A model generated the notes under the pieces. It did no database searches. It was given only the letters and a program-made list of their open reading frames with translations, and had not been told where the DNA came from. Positions 22,601 to 37,600 of a stretch of 64,000 nucleotides of DNA are shown here, piece by piece. Position numbers and translations under genes: made by a program. Each line of letters starts with the position of its first letter. Positions within the stretch are counted from its first letter, which is position 1. Source of the stretch: Acanthornis magna (Eukaryota > Chordata > Aves > Passeriformes > Acanthizidae); assembly GCA_036785705.1 (NCBI GenBank), contig JAWUZG010000036.1:15185501-15249500 (forward strand). Reading direction: 5' to 3'.

Positions 22601-25600
22601 GTAGCCTTACGTGTATTTGTCTTTTGCTTGCGATTGTTCCCAAATTATGTTTTGCTTGGTGGAATTTGAAAAAGTTTTACCCAATAGTTGTAAAAAGAGA
22701 GGTATATTTCTGTGGAGGTTTCTGATGTCAAAGTAGATTGCAGCAAAACAAATGCAACAGTCTCAAAAAACAGGGGAGTAGATAATTTTGGTAAACTGTT
22801 TATTGTATTCTACAGATGGCCTCCCTGATGACTTTATTAACAGTTTAGAGAAGACTGAAAATGACAAATATAAAGTTACCTTGAAGTATCCCCACTATTT
22901 TCCTGTTATGAAGAAGTGCTGCATTTCAGAAACAAGGAGAAAAATGGAATCTGCCTTCAACTCAAGATGCAAAGAGGTATGTTGTGTGCTGGCTCTTCTA
23001 TGGCGCAGTGACAGAGTTGAAAAATGGAGCTAGACATTCAAATGTTATGTTTGAGTTTTGCAGATTGTATAGTGTTAGGAAATCCAAACTTACCAGCATG
23101 ATCTTTAACACTTCCTTGCTCCAATTTATTCTAATATCCTGAGACCTTAGAAATTGATGATCTGCCTCTGTGTATTTGTATTTATCTTAATGTTTAAGTG
23201 GCACTGTTAAAAGAAGCGGCATTTTGATCTTTTGTGAAATTTCCCTAGGGTGTTCTGCAGATGCTTACTGACACTTTTCTCACAGGAAAGGATGTCTGAT
23301 TGTGCCTTCAGTTGTGGCTTCTGTAGTCCTTTGGGATTCTTTAGAATAAAGAGAGGTTATTTAAACACAGGCTTTAATTATAAATACAGGTGATTAAATG
23401 TGAACTTAACAGATTGCATATGTGCACAACTAGACAGGTACAAAATTAAAAGAGGGTTGAATGGATAAAGGATGTGTTCTTCAGACAATTGTACAGTACC
23501 AACCATGCCTTAGAGAACAATAGCAGAGTTGAGCTTTTTTGCTTGAAATGCTGGGATATGTGATGGGTACAAGATAAGATAAAATGGCACCAGTAACTGA
23601 ACGTTTTGTAAGTCAACACACCTAAGGGGATTTAATGCTAAAACTGTGGGACAGTCTTCAAATCTAATGTTTGATTCCCCCCCCCCCCCCCCCAAGAAAT
23701 CTCACTTTTCCAGAACTAGAGGTTTACAGTTATGTTTTCAGCTTCTCAAGTATTCTTCCACACGTTTAGGTCAAGATCTGGGGTTTTTTCTCTGACTGCT
23801 ATTGTCACAGTGGCAAAAGAAGGAAATTTGCAAAGAAGCTTTGAATGTTGGCACAATAGATTAGCAATCTGTCTTCATCACTAACAAGCAATTAAGTCTG
23901 CTGTCAGCAATTTCCCTGTTATTTTTCACATGTAAATGATTGATAAAGGAAATAAACTCTTCACAACAGTCAAAGATTTGTTATTATCCTAAAAGGAAAT
24001 TATGTATATTTTGATTAATTAAAAAAGATAAGTTATAATAAGGGGCATAAGGAATGAAGTCAGCTGGAAAACCAGCTACATGCAGTCAAATACTGCAAAA
24101 AAAATTCCAAGAATCTAACTAAACTTAGGTTATTTTATACTTTTATTTTAAAGTGTTTCAATTGAAATGTCTTTTGTTTCATAGGGTTACAGATATTATT
24201 GAGATAATTGTTTTCATAACATGTGTTTTCTGGTTTCATTTTACAAATTTGCCTGCCTTCTTTTTTTAGGAGAACACAAAAATTCTGCAGCAATTGCTCC
24301 CACTAAGGGCAAAGGTAGCAGAGCTTCTTGGTTATAATACACATGCCAACTTTGTCCTGGAGGTAAACACTGCGAAGAGCACAGATAACGTAACAACCTT
24401 CTTAGGTTTGTTCATATTTATAAGCAATACTTGTATATTTAATGTAGCAACATATCTCCTCAGCCAAGATGAATTTAAATACATAACTGGGTCACAATGT
24501 CCATGAGATTTAGCTAGAAAAAGAACTCTGCTGCTTCTGTTCTGGCATATATTTTTTAGACTGTAGCTATACAAATTCAGTTGCTCCAAATCAGGAAGCA
24601 CAGGGCAAATTCTGAGAATAACTGCTTTATGACTGACAGTATAAGCAAGTGGTTAAGTCTTTCTCTGCCCCAAAATGCAGTTACCCTAGTTTAGAACCAC
24701 AGTAACATATGCAGCTTAAGCAATTGTGTCAGTTCAAGAGGCTGCATCAAAACTGCAGCTTTTCGTTCCCAGTTTTTTGTGCATCTGTAGCCTTAGTGTC
24801 TTTTTCTGATACAGCTGCATTGAGTATAATGAAAGATTACAGTATGTGATGATGCAACTTCCATGTACTGAATTAAAAAATTACATCTGGAGTGATGGAT
24901 TAAATCTGGAATTCAAAGCCCTGAAATGGAATTTGATCTGAAAACAGAGATACCTTGAAAATTTTAAACATAGCAGTTTATGAATTTGGAATGATCCTGT
25001 TCATGTCAGTGGACTTTTGTGCATGGAGTTAACCTCTACTTTCTACATGGAATTATGTAGCTCCACAGAATAGTTTGTGTTCCTTTATTCCTGTGTCCTA
25101 ACACTACTTAGGAGTGGATATTGATGTATCATACAACTCACCAAACAAATTAGTACAAAAATAAGGTATGTTTGTTGGTAGTGGCTTTTATTGTGCTTAT
25201 GCATCAATAAAGAGGTTCAAATGCTCCTCTTTCCAAACCTATTTATCTGTTAGATTTCTCCTGAAATGCGCCTTCATGAGATCACATACATATTTAGTAA
25301 TATCAATTATCAGTATGTTTGACAATTAACTCATACTTACTTTTGATTTATTATCAAATGTTAGATTTTTGTAAAGTGTACTTCAAGTACTTTAGACTTC
25401 TTATCCATGATATTATTGTAATACTGTGTTTTTTCATTTATTTTGCAGCTGACACATAATTTAGCAGCTACTTTTTACAGTATGAGATCAGATACTTTTA
25501 TATTCAGAAATATCGTGCTCCATGGTAATTTTTACGGAGGGAGAATCTACATCAAATTAATTGTCACTTTTAATTTAGTTCTTTTTATATATCCTCAGCT

Positions 25601-28600
25601 ACAAGCATGATAGTGTATTTTGCTCTACTTTGTTCCTACCCATGTTTTAAATCAAATGTTGGTAAGCTGATCTTATGTCTAGGAAGAAGAGCAATCTCTC
25701 CTATGTCATATTCTGAAGTTAGCACAGTACAAGCTGCAAACAGTACTTCAATCATGTAAATGCATTTAATGCCTTAAGAGCCGTCCTAGAAACAGGGGTG
25801 GCAATTTCTAAATTTTACACTCTAGGTATCAGCAATAAACATTTACATGAATTCTTAATGAAGAAGAAAGTTTCTGATAAACCAGAAATATTTACAAGAG
25901 AATGAGTACAATATGTACTCTATGGAAGTTTCAGTAAGCTTAAATATTTTATATTCAATATGTCTGCTTCATATGATGAACTATGATGCCTTCTTGTCTG
26001 AGAAAAGTATATTGTTAAAAATTTGCATCATAGAGATTAATATCCAGAGGCTTTGCTAGTCTAGAAGCCAGCCATCCTATAGGCAAGAGTCTCTTGGTTT
26101 TTTATAGGACTTTAGCTAGAAGTATTGAGTTTTGTGTTGCACTGGCTTCCAGTAACTAGGAGTAGTTGTAGTCTTTGGCTGTTGCTGAAGAAATGTATGA
26201 GAAATATTGAGATTACATGAGGTAAAATCCAAGGATCCAAGCATGAGTGTCTAGTGTTTCTTTTCATTTCTGATGTCTTGGAAAAGGTCTAAATTTACCA
26301 AAACCCTTCGCAGCGCTCTTAGGCCTATATGGAATACTATATAATAGAATGCCTGCAATTAAGACTCCTTAGGACAAGAAAATGGGTATTACTTGCTGTT
26401 GGTCGATTAATGGAAAACATCCACTTCTGGAGCATGTGCTTGAAGTGTTCAGTGTATTTTATAGGAATACACATTATAGTAAAGATCATGGAAGTTGACT
26501 CCAAGGCAATCTTAATTTCAGATGATTTGAGTAAGAAGCTAAAGCCATTGGTTGAGGAAGAAAGACAATTCATTCTAGATCTGAAGAAAAAGGAATGTAA
26601 AGAAAGAAACTTTGATTATGATGGAAGAATCAATGCATGGGATCTTCATTATTACATGAACAAAACTGAAGAGCTGAAGTACTCCATAGATCAAGAAAAA
26701 CTGAAGGAATACTTCCCAATTGAGGCTGTTACAGAAGGCTTACTGAATATTTACCAGAAGCTGCTGGGACTTGAATTTGAGCAAATAGAAAGTCCTCATG
26801 TTTGGCATGACAGTGTTGCTCTTTATACAGTAAAGGATAAATCAACAGGAGAAATTCTAGGGCAGTTCTATTTGGATCTTTACCCCAGGTAATTACGACT
26901 TAGTGTTTTGCTTATGTGTTTAAAATGGAATTTGTCTTAATGGGTTGCTGCTTGTGTGGTTAAAATTACATGCATTTGGAAGTAAATATTTGTTCCACTG
27001 ACAAGATTATTATTGTGTTCATTAAGTTGTCCTCTGGACTCTGTTCAGGTTTTTTAATATTAATTTTTTTAAGTACTTCCATATTTCTTGCTTATACTCA
27101 TTTTATTAAGCATTGCTACTTTGTTCATATTTTTGGTAGTAATGCTGTCTGCTCAGTTGTCCATAACTTTTTGCATCTATGAACTTCTCACCTTCCTAAT
27201 GTAATACTGGGTTTTAATTTTCGTTTCTGTTGAACTGTTACTCCAGCCTGCTCAGAACAATTGTATTTCTGTCTGTCAAGTGCTCCTAGTTTCTGCCAGT
27301 TCCTCTTTACACTTTAGGTGTATTTTATACCCTATTGTCCAGACTGCTAAAGAAAATATCAAATAGATCAGTACCAAGAATAGATTCCTGTTGAGCACAC
27401 ATTCAGATTTACTTCCATGTTGATCTCTGTAGCTTTCCAGCTCTCTTTGTAGCTATTTACAGCATCATCTGTGTTTTGTCAAAGACTAGGAGACTAGACT
27501 GATTTGACAGGATTTATTCTGAGCTAGTCCATTTTGGCTATTTGTTGCTGGTTTTTTGTTTGCGTTGGTGTAGGGTTTTTTAGATTAGAATTTAACATTC
27601 TATAAATTTGCTGATATTCTTTTTTCATGTAAGTTGATTAAAGGTTTTCTGACCTAAGAAAATTAGATTACTCCATATAGTAGTACATAAATTGATCTTT
27701 CTATGATAACATACCTATCTCCTTCACCTGTTCGCCTGCTTTCACCTTTACGTATATATGTGAATTGCTGAAGGTATGTGTTAGTAAGACTTTTCTGACT
27801 TAATCTGAATAGTTGACTGAATAGTTTAGGGCAAAACTGTCAAAATTATTTTTCTTTAAACACTTGTATCACAGTAAAAATGCTATGTACTGTATTCTTT
27901 TGTCTCCTGTAATAAAAAATAAATACTGCATCAGAGGACAAAACCTAGTCCTTCGTGTTGCAGTAGCTGTTTCAAACACAGTTGACATCTAAAGTATATA
28001 TACTTTCAGCATTTCAGTAAAAAACAGATTCTTGTAAATGCTGCTGGGAATATTGAACTGTTGTGATTTCAGCATGAAGTAGAAGGGGCTTTTTATTTCC
28101 CATTGTGCTCTTAATTTAGCGAGTCTTACAAGTCATGAAAATATGTACATTTTTTGTGTAAAACTTTGTTTAGAGACACTGATCAATTGTCCCTGTTCTT
28201 GAATAGGCTTCGCCATTCTGGTGAGCAGGCTTGTGGTTTGAAGATAGTGTCTGATATATTTTCTTATACAGAGAGGGAAAGTATGGGCATGCAGCCTGCT
28301 TTGGTCTACAACCCGGCTGTCTTCTCTCTGATGGCAGCAGATTGATGTCTGTAGCTGCTCTGGTAACCAACTTCACAAAACCAGCATCGGACCGTCCATC
28401 GTTGCTGCGACATGATGAAGTAAAGACTTACTTCCATGAATTTGGTCACGTAATGCATCAGATATGTGCACAGGTGAGTGATGTTTCTATTCCACTGTGA
28501 GATTTATTTCTTTCTCCACCGTCTCAAAGAGAGGTATAAGTCTGTTTTGGTGGTTTCTAATTTTAGTAAAGCACTTACGCAGAGTTTTGATTATTTTTTA

Positions 28601-31600
28601 GAGTGTCAGGTTGCTTTTTGTTTTAATATTTGTTTAAAAGCAATAATTATGTCTTCTTATGAAAAACATTTTCATGGGAACATGTACTTTTGCATTTGCA
28701 TCATGCAGGAGTCTATTTAATCATGACACATACATGTGTAAGGTGAGAAGATGCTCCGTCATAACTTCGTTTAGAGGGCTTTTTATTACTTCTAGTTTCA
28801 CACTGGGTATTAGAAACAAAAAAAAAGGTTGCTGTACCTGGGAATGAAAATAATTTCTGAAGCTAGATGACCTCCAGCAGTCTGGCATTTAGTACTTTTG
28901 AGAACTATCACTCTTGACATCACAAGCATAAAACAGGTCTTGCCTGAGCTATTTTATTCTCTCCTATCTGACAGGTTAGGTTTATTGCAATGACCAGAAA
29001 GAACGGAAGGTAGTTTCAGGTTTTCCATCAAGATACCAATAAAGTTGCGAAATTGCTGTTTTCATTTTTACTTACATGTAAAATTGATGCTGTCAGATAA
29101 TAGATTTTTAGCCTAATGAAAATTGTATATTTCAGAAAGAGATGAGTGTCAGTATTCACACACCTAAAAATTCACATAGTTATCCACAAATTCAGATTTT
29201 GTATAGTACTTCCTTCATCTTCTGTATAAACAAGTACCAAGTAATAAAATCAAGAAAAAATTACCCACATTAGATTTTAATTCTTGACCGTGATCCTAGA
29301 GACTGGGACTGCAGAATAAAGAACAATGTCATCACAGAAATCCTTATATAAAATCCAGAGTTAATAAGTCAGTCTTAGATAATCTTAAATAGACAATCTT
29401 AGATATCATCTTAAAGGCAAAAATATTATTTTATCATCTTCACCCTGTGGTAGGTGTTCCTGATATCAAAAATTGAGGAACAAAACCTAGACAATATAGA
29501 AGGTGCTTATAAATAAAACACATTTGGCATTGGTATAAAACACTACAAAACTGCAACATTTTCACAGCCAGTGAGGATGTGCCTGGGTGTTTTGGAGTCC
29601 CTTCAAGGCAGCCAAAGCCAACTGCTCCAATACGTATGTACCTCAGTTGCTATGGGATTGCACACAGATCAGGCAGGCTCTCTCACTGCTCTGGTGTTTT
29701 CTGTGTGCCCAGCTGCCGTGTGTACTTCTCCTGTATTGTATGTAAATAGTTATTTGTATGTGTGCAAACTTGCTAGCCCCACGCAAGAACATCCTGTCCT
29801 CTGGCATTTGTGTGTACTAAGCACTGTCTTGTTTCATATGATGATTTGTTTAAGCATGTTAAAACTTGACATTTAAATTCTATGCAAGGATGAGACTGGG
29901 AGGGAATTTGTGAGCTGCTGTAAAGGTCTGATACTGTGTGTAATATACTGGAAAAGTGAGATGCACTGTTGGAGAGTGAGATCAGGGCAGGGAGGGGATT
30001 TGTTTATGCTGTTCAGGAAGGAGAGCTCTTGAAGTAATTTGAACCGAACGTCTTGATGTGTTTTGTTAGTGTGGTGCACTTGTGTATGGGTAAATTAAGG
30101 TATCTGAAGGCCACTTGCCTTTTGCTCTAGCCACTTCTCTCACCATTTCTTCCCTGAAGCTAATGCTTCCTAGCTTTTCTTTGTAGCTGGTATTCAGCAA
30201 GGACAGTAAGAAGGGCCAGCCTGTTACAACAATGGATTTGAGCAGCCTGCAAGAGTAAATGAAATCAAAAGTTTTACTCCTTTTGTGTTGTTCTTCTGAA
30301 GACATGAGAGGAAGACACATGACACAGATGTCAGTTCAAGGTTACGTCCTGTATTGTACATGCTTGTTTTGATAACCCTGCAAGAAAGTTCAAAAGCCTG
30401 AAATCCTGTGAGCATCTGTTTCCCAGTGGAGGATGGACTGTAAGAGTATCAACAGCTCTTAGAAAGAACAAGGAGAATTCTTTTAGCACTTAAAATGTTT
30501 TGTTAGTATGTTGATGAGAAGGGAAAAAAATAAAATAGGGCTGGCAAGAGGAGGTAGACTTATTACAAGATAAAGGTGGAGTGGTGGTAGGAAGGCTGTG
30601 CAAGGGGATCCGGGCAGACCAGTTGCATAAGGTTCAACAAGGCCCAGAGCCGGTCCTGCCCTGGGGTCACAACAACCCCAGGCAGTGCCACAGGCTGGGG
30701 CAGAGTGGCTGGAAAGTGCCCAGGGGAAAAGGCCCTAGGGGTGCTGGTGACAGCAGCTGGACATGAGCCAGGCTGTGCCCAGGTGGCCAAGAAGGCCAAT
30801 GGCATCCTGGCCTGGATCAGCAATGGTGTGGCCAGCAGGAGCAGGGCAGGGATTGTCCCCTGGACTGGGCACTGGTGAGGCCACAGCTCGAGTGCTGTGA
30901 CCAGTGCTGGTTCCCTCATTGCAAGAAAGACATTGAGGGGCTGGAGCGAGTCCAGAGAAGGGCAATGGAGCTGGGGAAGGGTCTGGAGCACAAGTGCTGT
31001 GAAGAGCAGCTGAGGGAGCTGGGGGTGTTCAGCCTGGAGAAGAGGCTCATGGGGAACTTTATTGCTATCTACAACTGAAAGGAGGTTGTAGCCAGGTAGC
31101 GGTCAGCTTCTTCTCCCAGGCACCCAGCAACAAGACAAGAGGAAATGGCCTTAAGTTGCACCCAGGAAGGTTTAGATTGGATATTAGTAAAAATTTTTTT
31201 TTCACTGAAGGAGTTGTAAAGCTTTGAAATGGTCTGCCCAAGGAAATGGCGGAGTCAGCATCCCTGGATGCATTCCAAAAACATGTGGATATGTTACCTG
31301 AGGACATAGGTCAGCAGCTTAATGATGAACATGGTGGTGATGCTGGGTTGGTGGTTTTACTTGATAATCTTTAAAGTATTTTCTAACCTTTATGATACAA
31401 TTATTCTGTGAAACCAAATAAATTCTGTGTTTTAGAACAGCTGTCTTATAGAGGCAACTTTTTAGAAATATTGGAATTTAGAATACATTGTAATGAAGAT
31501 TCTGAACTGTACAAACTTTTCTTCAAAATTAGTATTGGGGGAACTTCTTAAACATGAAGTTATTGCTGATACTAAAATAAAAAATAAAAAGTTTTAATGT

Positions 31601-34600
31601 GCTTGGCTTTCAGAGGAAGCATTCTTTTATCAAAGTGCCAGATTGAAAACTTTTCATGGATAAGGTTGCTAGGATTTGTTTATTTCAGTCTGTCTATTAC
31701 TGGCTAAAAAAATTGTGCCATATGCTAACCACATATGTTACAAATTAAGACAAATATGGCAACACTTAATAGAATAAGTTAGTTAAATAAAGTCTGTGAG
31801 TCAGTGTGGTAGCTGACTGCAATGCAATAAACTTTTTAAAGTGTGTAGTTGGAGTTTTTTATTTTACTTTGGGGTAATACAACAAAATTCTATAATAATT
31901 TACTAATTATGTAGTTGTCACAAGAGAGCATGAAAACATTTGTATTGCTGTCATAACCTAAAAGGCAAAAATCAGTAATACTAAAAAAAAATGAAGTACT
32001 GTTCTACACCAGTAGATAATGCAGTGTATAACTACTGAGTAGTGTACTTTGCTCCTTGATAATAGTCTTATGTCTTTTTCCTCCTCTCTTTAAATTTCTT
32101 TTTTAAATTATCACTATTATTATTGGTCTGTTCAAGTAATTCCTTTTGCTGTGATTTAAACTGAAATTTTGACATCTGAAATGTTACATTCAGCTAGAAA
32201 TCTTGGCTTCTATTTTAATTTAATTCAATGGCCTTTTTTTTATAGACTGATTTTGCAAGGTTTAGTGGAACTAATGTGGAAACAGACTTTGTAGAGGTAC
32301 CTTCACAAATGTTTGAAAACTGGGTGTGGGAAAAAGAGCCACTACAACAGATGTCAAGACATTATAAGGATGCGACCCATGTTGGAGACACTCTCCTTGA
32401 GAAACTTGCTGCCTCTAGACTTGCTAATACAGGTATCTTTCTGCCTTTTCTCCCCACAGTATGTATGTGAAAGTATATAATTAAAAAACCTGACAAACAT
32501 AACAAGCCTAATTAATTTCTTATATGTGTACACTTACCATTGTCTTTCTGGGTTTATTTGCGTGGGTACCCCCCCAATAATAAAATCTATGATGACAGAT
32601 AGAACTCTTTGCAGGAACAATAGCTGCTCTGATTTTCCAGGCTACCTACAGGACTAAAATGCTTTTCCTCTCCACGTAACATTTTTACCTATCAGCTTTA
32701 TTCGTTTAAAATGGGTGGTGTGTGTGGTGGGTGAAGGAGGGTGGTCTGTTGTGGTCTGGTGTGGTTTTTGTGGGTTTTTTTGTTTTTATCTTATTTGTAC
32801 TCCAGAACAGGCACTGTACATGAATACATGTATTGTCTACATTTATGATTTGCATATGACACTTGACAGATATTATTTGCAAATTTACTGAACAGACATA
32901 ATATATCCCAGACAGAACGGTTGTAGACCTTACATGTATCTCCAAACTAAGATTGTAATCTCACACCATTACCTATCACGTCATTATTATTCTATCACTC
33001 CCAGCTATTTATTCTTGTAATAAGAGCTTCCCATTTATGGTAAAATTCGTCATTAAGCTACTCCTGTTTAGTTCATACTGCGTTCCTATCCTGAACAGTA
33101 AGTCTTTGTCCTTGTGGCTTGGACAGACCCTAGCTGCATAAGCATTTTGTCTGAATAAAGGGTATGTCTTATAGCTTCTTAAAAAATGCTTACAGCCGCT
33201 GCAGCGGCAGTTCTTGATGTCCTTTGAAGTGTCTTAGGGTAGATGCACTGTGCAGGCCCTGAATGAAATGGTATATGGTAAATGACAACAGCTGAAAATA
33301 TTTTAAATATGAAATTTTGCTTTTAAAATACCTGTTTTATTTTAATTTTGATCCATGAGGAAAATTACATTTGAAAAATGGAGCTTAGTGTGGTAATTCC
33401 TTTATTAAGATTATGCCTCTCAACTCGTTGTAACTGGAGTAATTCAAATGGAAATTATGTAACTCCAAAATTCTAATAATTTAGTATGCACGTTGAGATT
33501 TTTGAAGAAAAGATGCAAATGAAACTCCAGCTATTTTGATGCTGCTTAATTAAATGTTTTTACCCAATTAGGCCTTCTAACCCTCCGTCAGATTGTTTTG
33601 AGCAAAGTTGACCAGGCATTGCATACAAAGCTGTCTGTTGACCCGGCAGATGAATATGCTGAATACTGTATGGAAATTCTAGGAATTCCTGCCACCCCAG
33701 GTATGTCACTATGAAGCTTTTATACAGCATGTCCAAATGGTTTGATTTAACATGCCTTTCTTTCCCAATAATGCTTGCCATACAAAAACCAGCGTTGTAT
33801 ATGGAATAATCTACTTTATGAAGGTGAAATAATTATTTTGAAACTTAGTTTGATCTTAATGATCTCTTCTGAAGGAAGATTAAGGTAACCATAAAACTTG
33901 CCCTTGGAAGGATATATTTTAGAGTACATGACATGAATTCCACTTTAGATGTTCTGTCCCATCTGTGTTGGATGAAATTTAGTTTGTTTTCAACAGAATA
34001 TACTTTGAGGCATACTCAGACCATGTTTAACTCATGTTAAAAGTTTCAAAGTAGTTGATATAAATTCCTTATTAATTTATTGTTGAAGTACTGTATACAT
34101 CAAAGATGTAACTGTATTTGATTTCAATAACTTGATATTAATCTACTTTTCAAGGAACAAACATGCCAGCTACTTTTGGACATTTGGCAGGTGGTTATGA
34201 TGGTCAGTACTATGGATACCTGTGGAGTGAAGTGTTTTCCATGGATATCTTTTATAGCTGTTTTAAGCAAGAAGGAATAATGAATCCAAAGGTAGGTGAT
34301 CAGTACTTTTTGATAAACACTTCTGCTGCACTTTGTCTCTGAAACCACATTTATTGCCATCATGATCCGTAAGTATAATGTCTCAAGTACTACTTCTGTA
34401 CCTGTCAAGTTCAGATCAACAATAAAAAAGGTGTATAAGTAACTTCTGTAAAATCATCTTACAATTTGCAAGAGTACTTGGATTTTAATACAATTCTTAC
34501 ATCATCTTACACATTTAATACTGTAGCACTTTTAAGATATTGTGTTGCCTTGTCTAATGCCTTCCTCTGCAATTTTAGACTGAAAAAGCATTCCTCCATT

Positions 34601-37600
34601 GCCAAAGTAGATGCATATTGATCTGCTGTGAAACCTGTATGATAGTGGTGCTTTGTTTCTTTAACAATTCCATTACATTTCGTGAGCCTCAACTGTGTGG
34701 TCCTTTTATGTAGTTACTATTTAGAAAACTGAATTTATTTTGAACTTTCTCTGTCACAGCACAGCATAATGTGAAAATTGTTTCATCTTCAATTTAACTC
34801 CCAAGCCCCTTTTGAAGTCCAAATCATTAAGAGGCTCTAGATTTACTGGGTCCTTTTTCCCTAGTTCCCTCCAGCCCTAGTTCCCTAGTTCCTAGTTCCC
34901 TAGTTTTCTCCAGCCTCTTCTGCCTCCGGCAGAAAACAAGGATAATTAGTGATGTAGTTAGTAGTCCTGCCAATTCTGGCAACGTTTTTCAGAGATTATA
35001 GTATTAGACTTGAGGTGCTGCCGATGAAATAGATGAGTTCTGTCATGGGAAAGACCTTTTGGTTTTCCTGATCCTCTTAACTGTGTTCTTGATTCAGCCA
35101 CCATCACTAGTTCTTCCTTTCAGTGGAAGTATATAAGAGAGAAATAAAGGAAAGAGTAGAAAATGCATGACTGTCCTTTTCCTCTCCTGGAATTTGTCTT
35201 CTTTCCTCCCTGTCATTATCACAGCAACCAGAATTCTTAGAATTATCCATCCCTCTAGAGGGTGGAGATAGTAAACAAGATTAGATTTTGATGTGGGCAA
35301 AGAGAGGAGTCCAAAGAGCAGGTGGGGTAGGGCTGTGAAACTGAGGCAGCTAGGTCAACAAAACCCAAAAGGGGTTTTATGAAGAAAAGCAGACAACTTC
35401 ACAGTTTGAGAGAAGAAGTGACGTAGGGTTTGGAGGTTAAGATTGATCTTGAAGGGATAAGGATTCATGACAGGCACATGTGAGAATAAGCATACCTGCT
35501 CACATTCTTATTATATTATGTCACTCATAAGTAAGAGCAGCAGAAAAGAAGTGTCAAGTTAAATGAGTAAATAAAATAACTTTTAATGAAATGTTGGTCA
35601 TATGGATCATAAAAATGGTATTTCAGGATGGGTCAGACTTGATGGTTTTTATAGCTGCTAGCATTTAGGGAAGATGGTTAAGGGTGTTGGTGCCAAACTA
35701 ATAGGACTTTGTGTCAGTTTTTTGTTCTGAAATGGCCACACCGCTCCAGTGTCATCACACTTTTGTTCCATCAGTTTTATTCTTTAGTCTCAAAACTCCA
35801 TTTTGAGTGACTATATAGTGAAAACCCTAAGCTATAGTTTGCCAGAATTGCTCTTTTACCTTTACTTCTCCTGGGGGATGCTATTTATTCTGAGTTTTGA
35901 TGAGAATTTTTGTTTTCTTTGCCTGTATATGGGAGGCTTTGAGAATAAATTAAGTATGTTAGGAGTGAATATTTTTGTGTAACAACTGAAAGACGACTGG
36001 TGCCTCTTTTATTGTGAAGTCTGTTATCCAGGCTAAGAAGTGAGGAAGAAAATTGATTATTTATGTGTGTCACTCACTCTCTAGCATTTGTGCACACAAA
36101 TACTTTGTGTGAATGCTGATACAACTTCAGGGATAGCTGTGGAGATTCTTTTCCCTCCCTCTTCAATGCTGTCTTTTCAAATTAGTTCTCTTTTAACCCG
36201 AATGAGTGAGATAGCATCTTGCAGGACGGGACAAACAATTTTTTATAAACAAATAGCAGATAACAGTATGGTTTTTGTAGTTACTCATACTTCTTTATAT
36301 CTAGATTTAGACTAGTCTTCAGAACAGCAGAAAACGAAAATGGTTAAATTATTACGACTAGGGCTTTTAGAAGTTTGGCTAACTTCTTCCTTTTTGAATA
36401 AAACCTCTCCTCTTATGAGTAGCCATTATGCAACCTCATTCCAGAGACAGAATCTATAAAAAATCTTCAGCAAACAATTAACTCGAACTTAATTGGTAGC
36501 CACACTCCTCAATTCTTGCACATTATCCAAAATAACTTCTGGTCTCCCTAGAACTAAGCAGTGTTCTGGCTCTGAAGGGACAGAGGCAAAGACTCAAGCC
36601 TACTCAAGTAATACTTTTAAACTACAGGGAACAATATATTCATTTGGTGCTGATGTTTGAGAAACTAACACAAATAGTGAAGCGCCAGCCATGCATCAGG
36701 GAGAGGTTTTTAAAAAATAATTTATTTTTATTTTATTTGAGATTTTTCCACCTATAATTCAGACAAAGCAAATGGTAGTTCAATTAAGTCATGGAAGTCC
36801 ATCACTTAAAAATACCTATGCTTGTTTTTACAGTACAGTGAGGAAGCAATGTGATGCTGTTGAATTGTGGGGAAGTGTATATAAACTGACTAAAAGGAAG
36901 AACATTGTCTTCTTCAATATCAGAAGCATCTGGGACATCTGCATGCTAAATAACGTTTTCTCATTTATAGTCATGTCTCAGAAGCCCAGAATTCTCCAGA
37001 TATATATGTTCCTTAAAATACAACTTCTTGTTAAGAAACTCCTCATTACTTACTGTTTTCTCAGAAACTTCATTCATTTTTTTAAAGGAATACATTCTTT
37101 CTGAAGCAATAATGTTTCTTCCTGAAATTAAAACCTGAGTTAAGTCTCATTTTCTTTAAGATTCTTTAATAGGTGAGTTCAATGTGTTTGTATGTATGAT
37201 ATGTACAACTATGTATATTATTTGGGTATATGTGCCATGCCATTCCACAACGCTATACCTATCTTATCTCTGAAATATCATCTCTGATCTCCAGAGATTA
37301 AAGAAAGAGAAATCATCAGTTAGAGAGAGGATGTTGGGTTCCGTCTTCCTACTGGTCAGTCACAGGGATAATCCTTCACTGAAGCTTTTGAGGAGGTTGT
37401 GTGTTTGTTATGCTTTATAGAATGTCTGCCAGACAAGTTGTGATCATAGCTTCAAAACCAGTGTAAAACAACAAGAAAAAGAATTTCTTTAGAATTGGTC
37501 AAATTCCTGCTCTCTTGAGTTCTGCCAGCAAAACTAAATTATATTTGTGATAAATCCTGGTATATCCTAATTTGGTATTATGAAAATCTGGAAGGAGGGA

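Noticed and set aside
28154..28345. Open frame over NLN exon 9 ending in [14 protein letters not shown]
   Set aside because: It is one frame off the true exon; the proper frame from 28272 gives the [12 protein letters not shown] to HEFGH sequence.
30563..30991. 142-codon minus-strand open frame in intron 9
   Set aside because: It is the antisense of the CR1 copy, with no independent coding signal.
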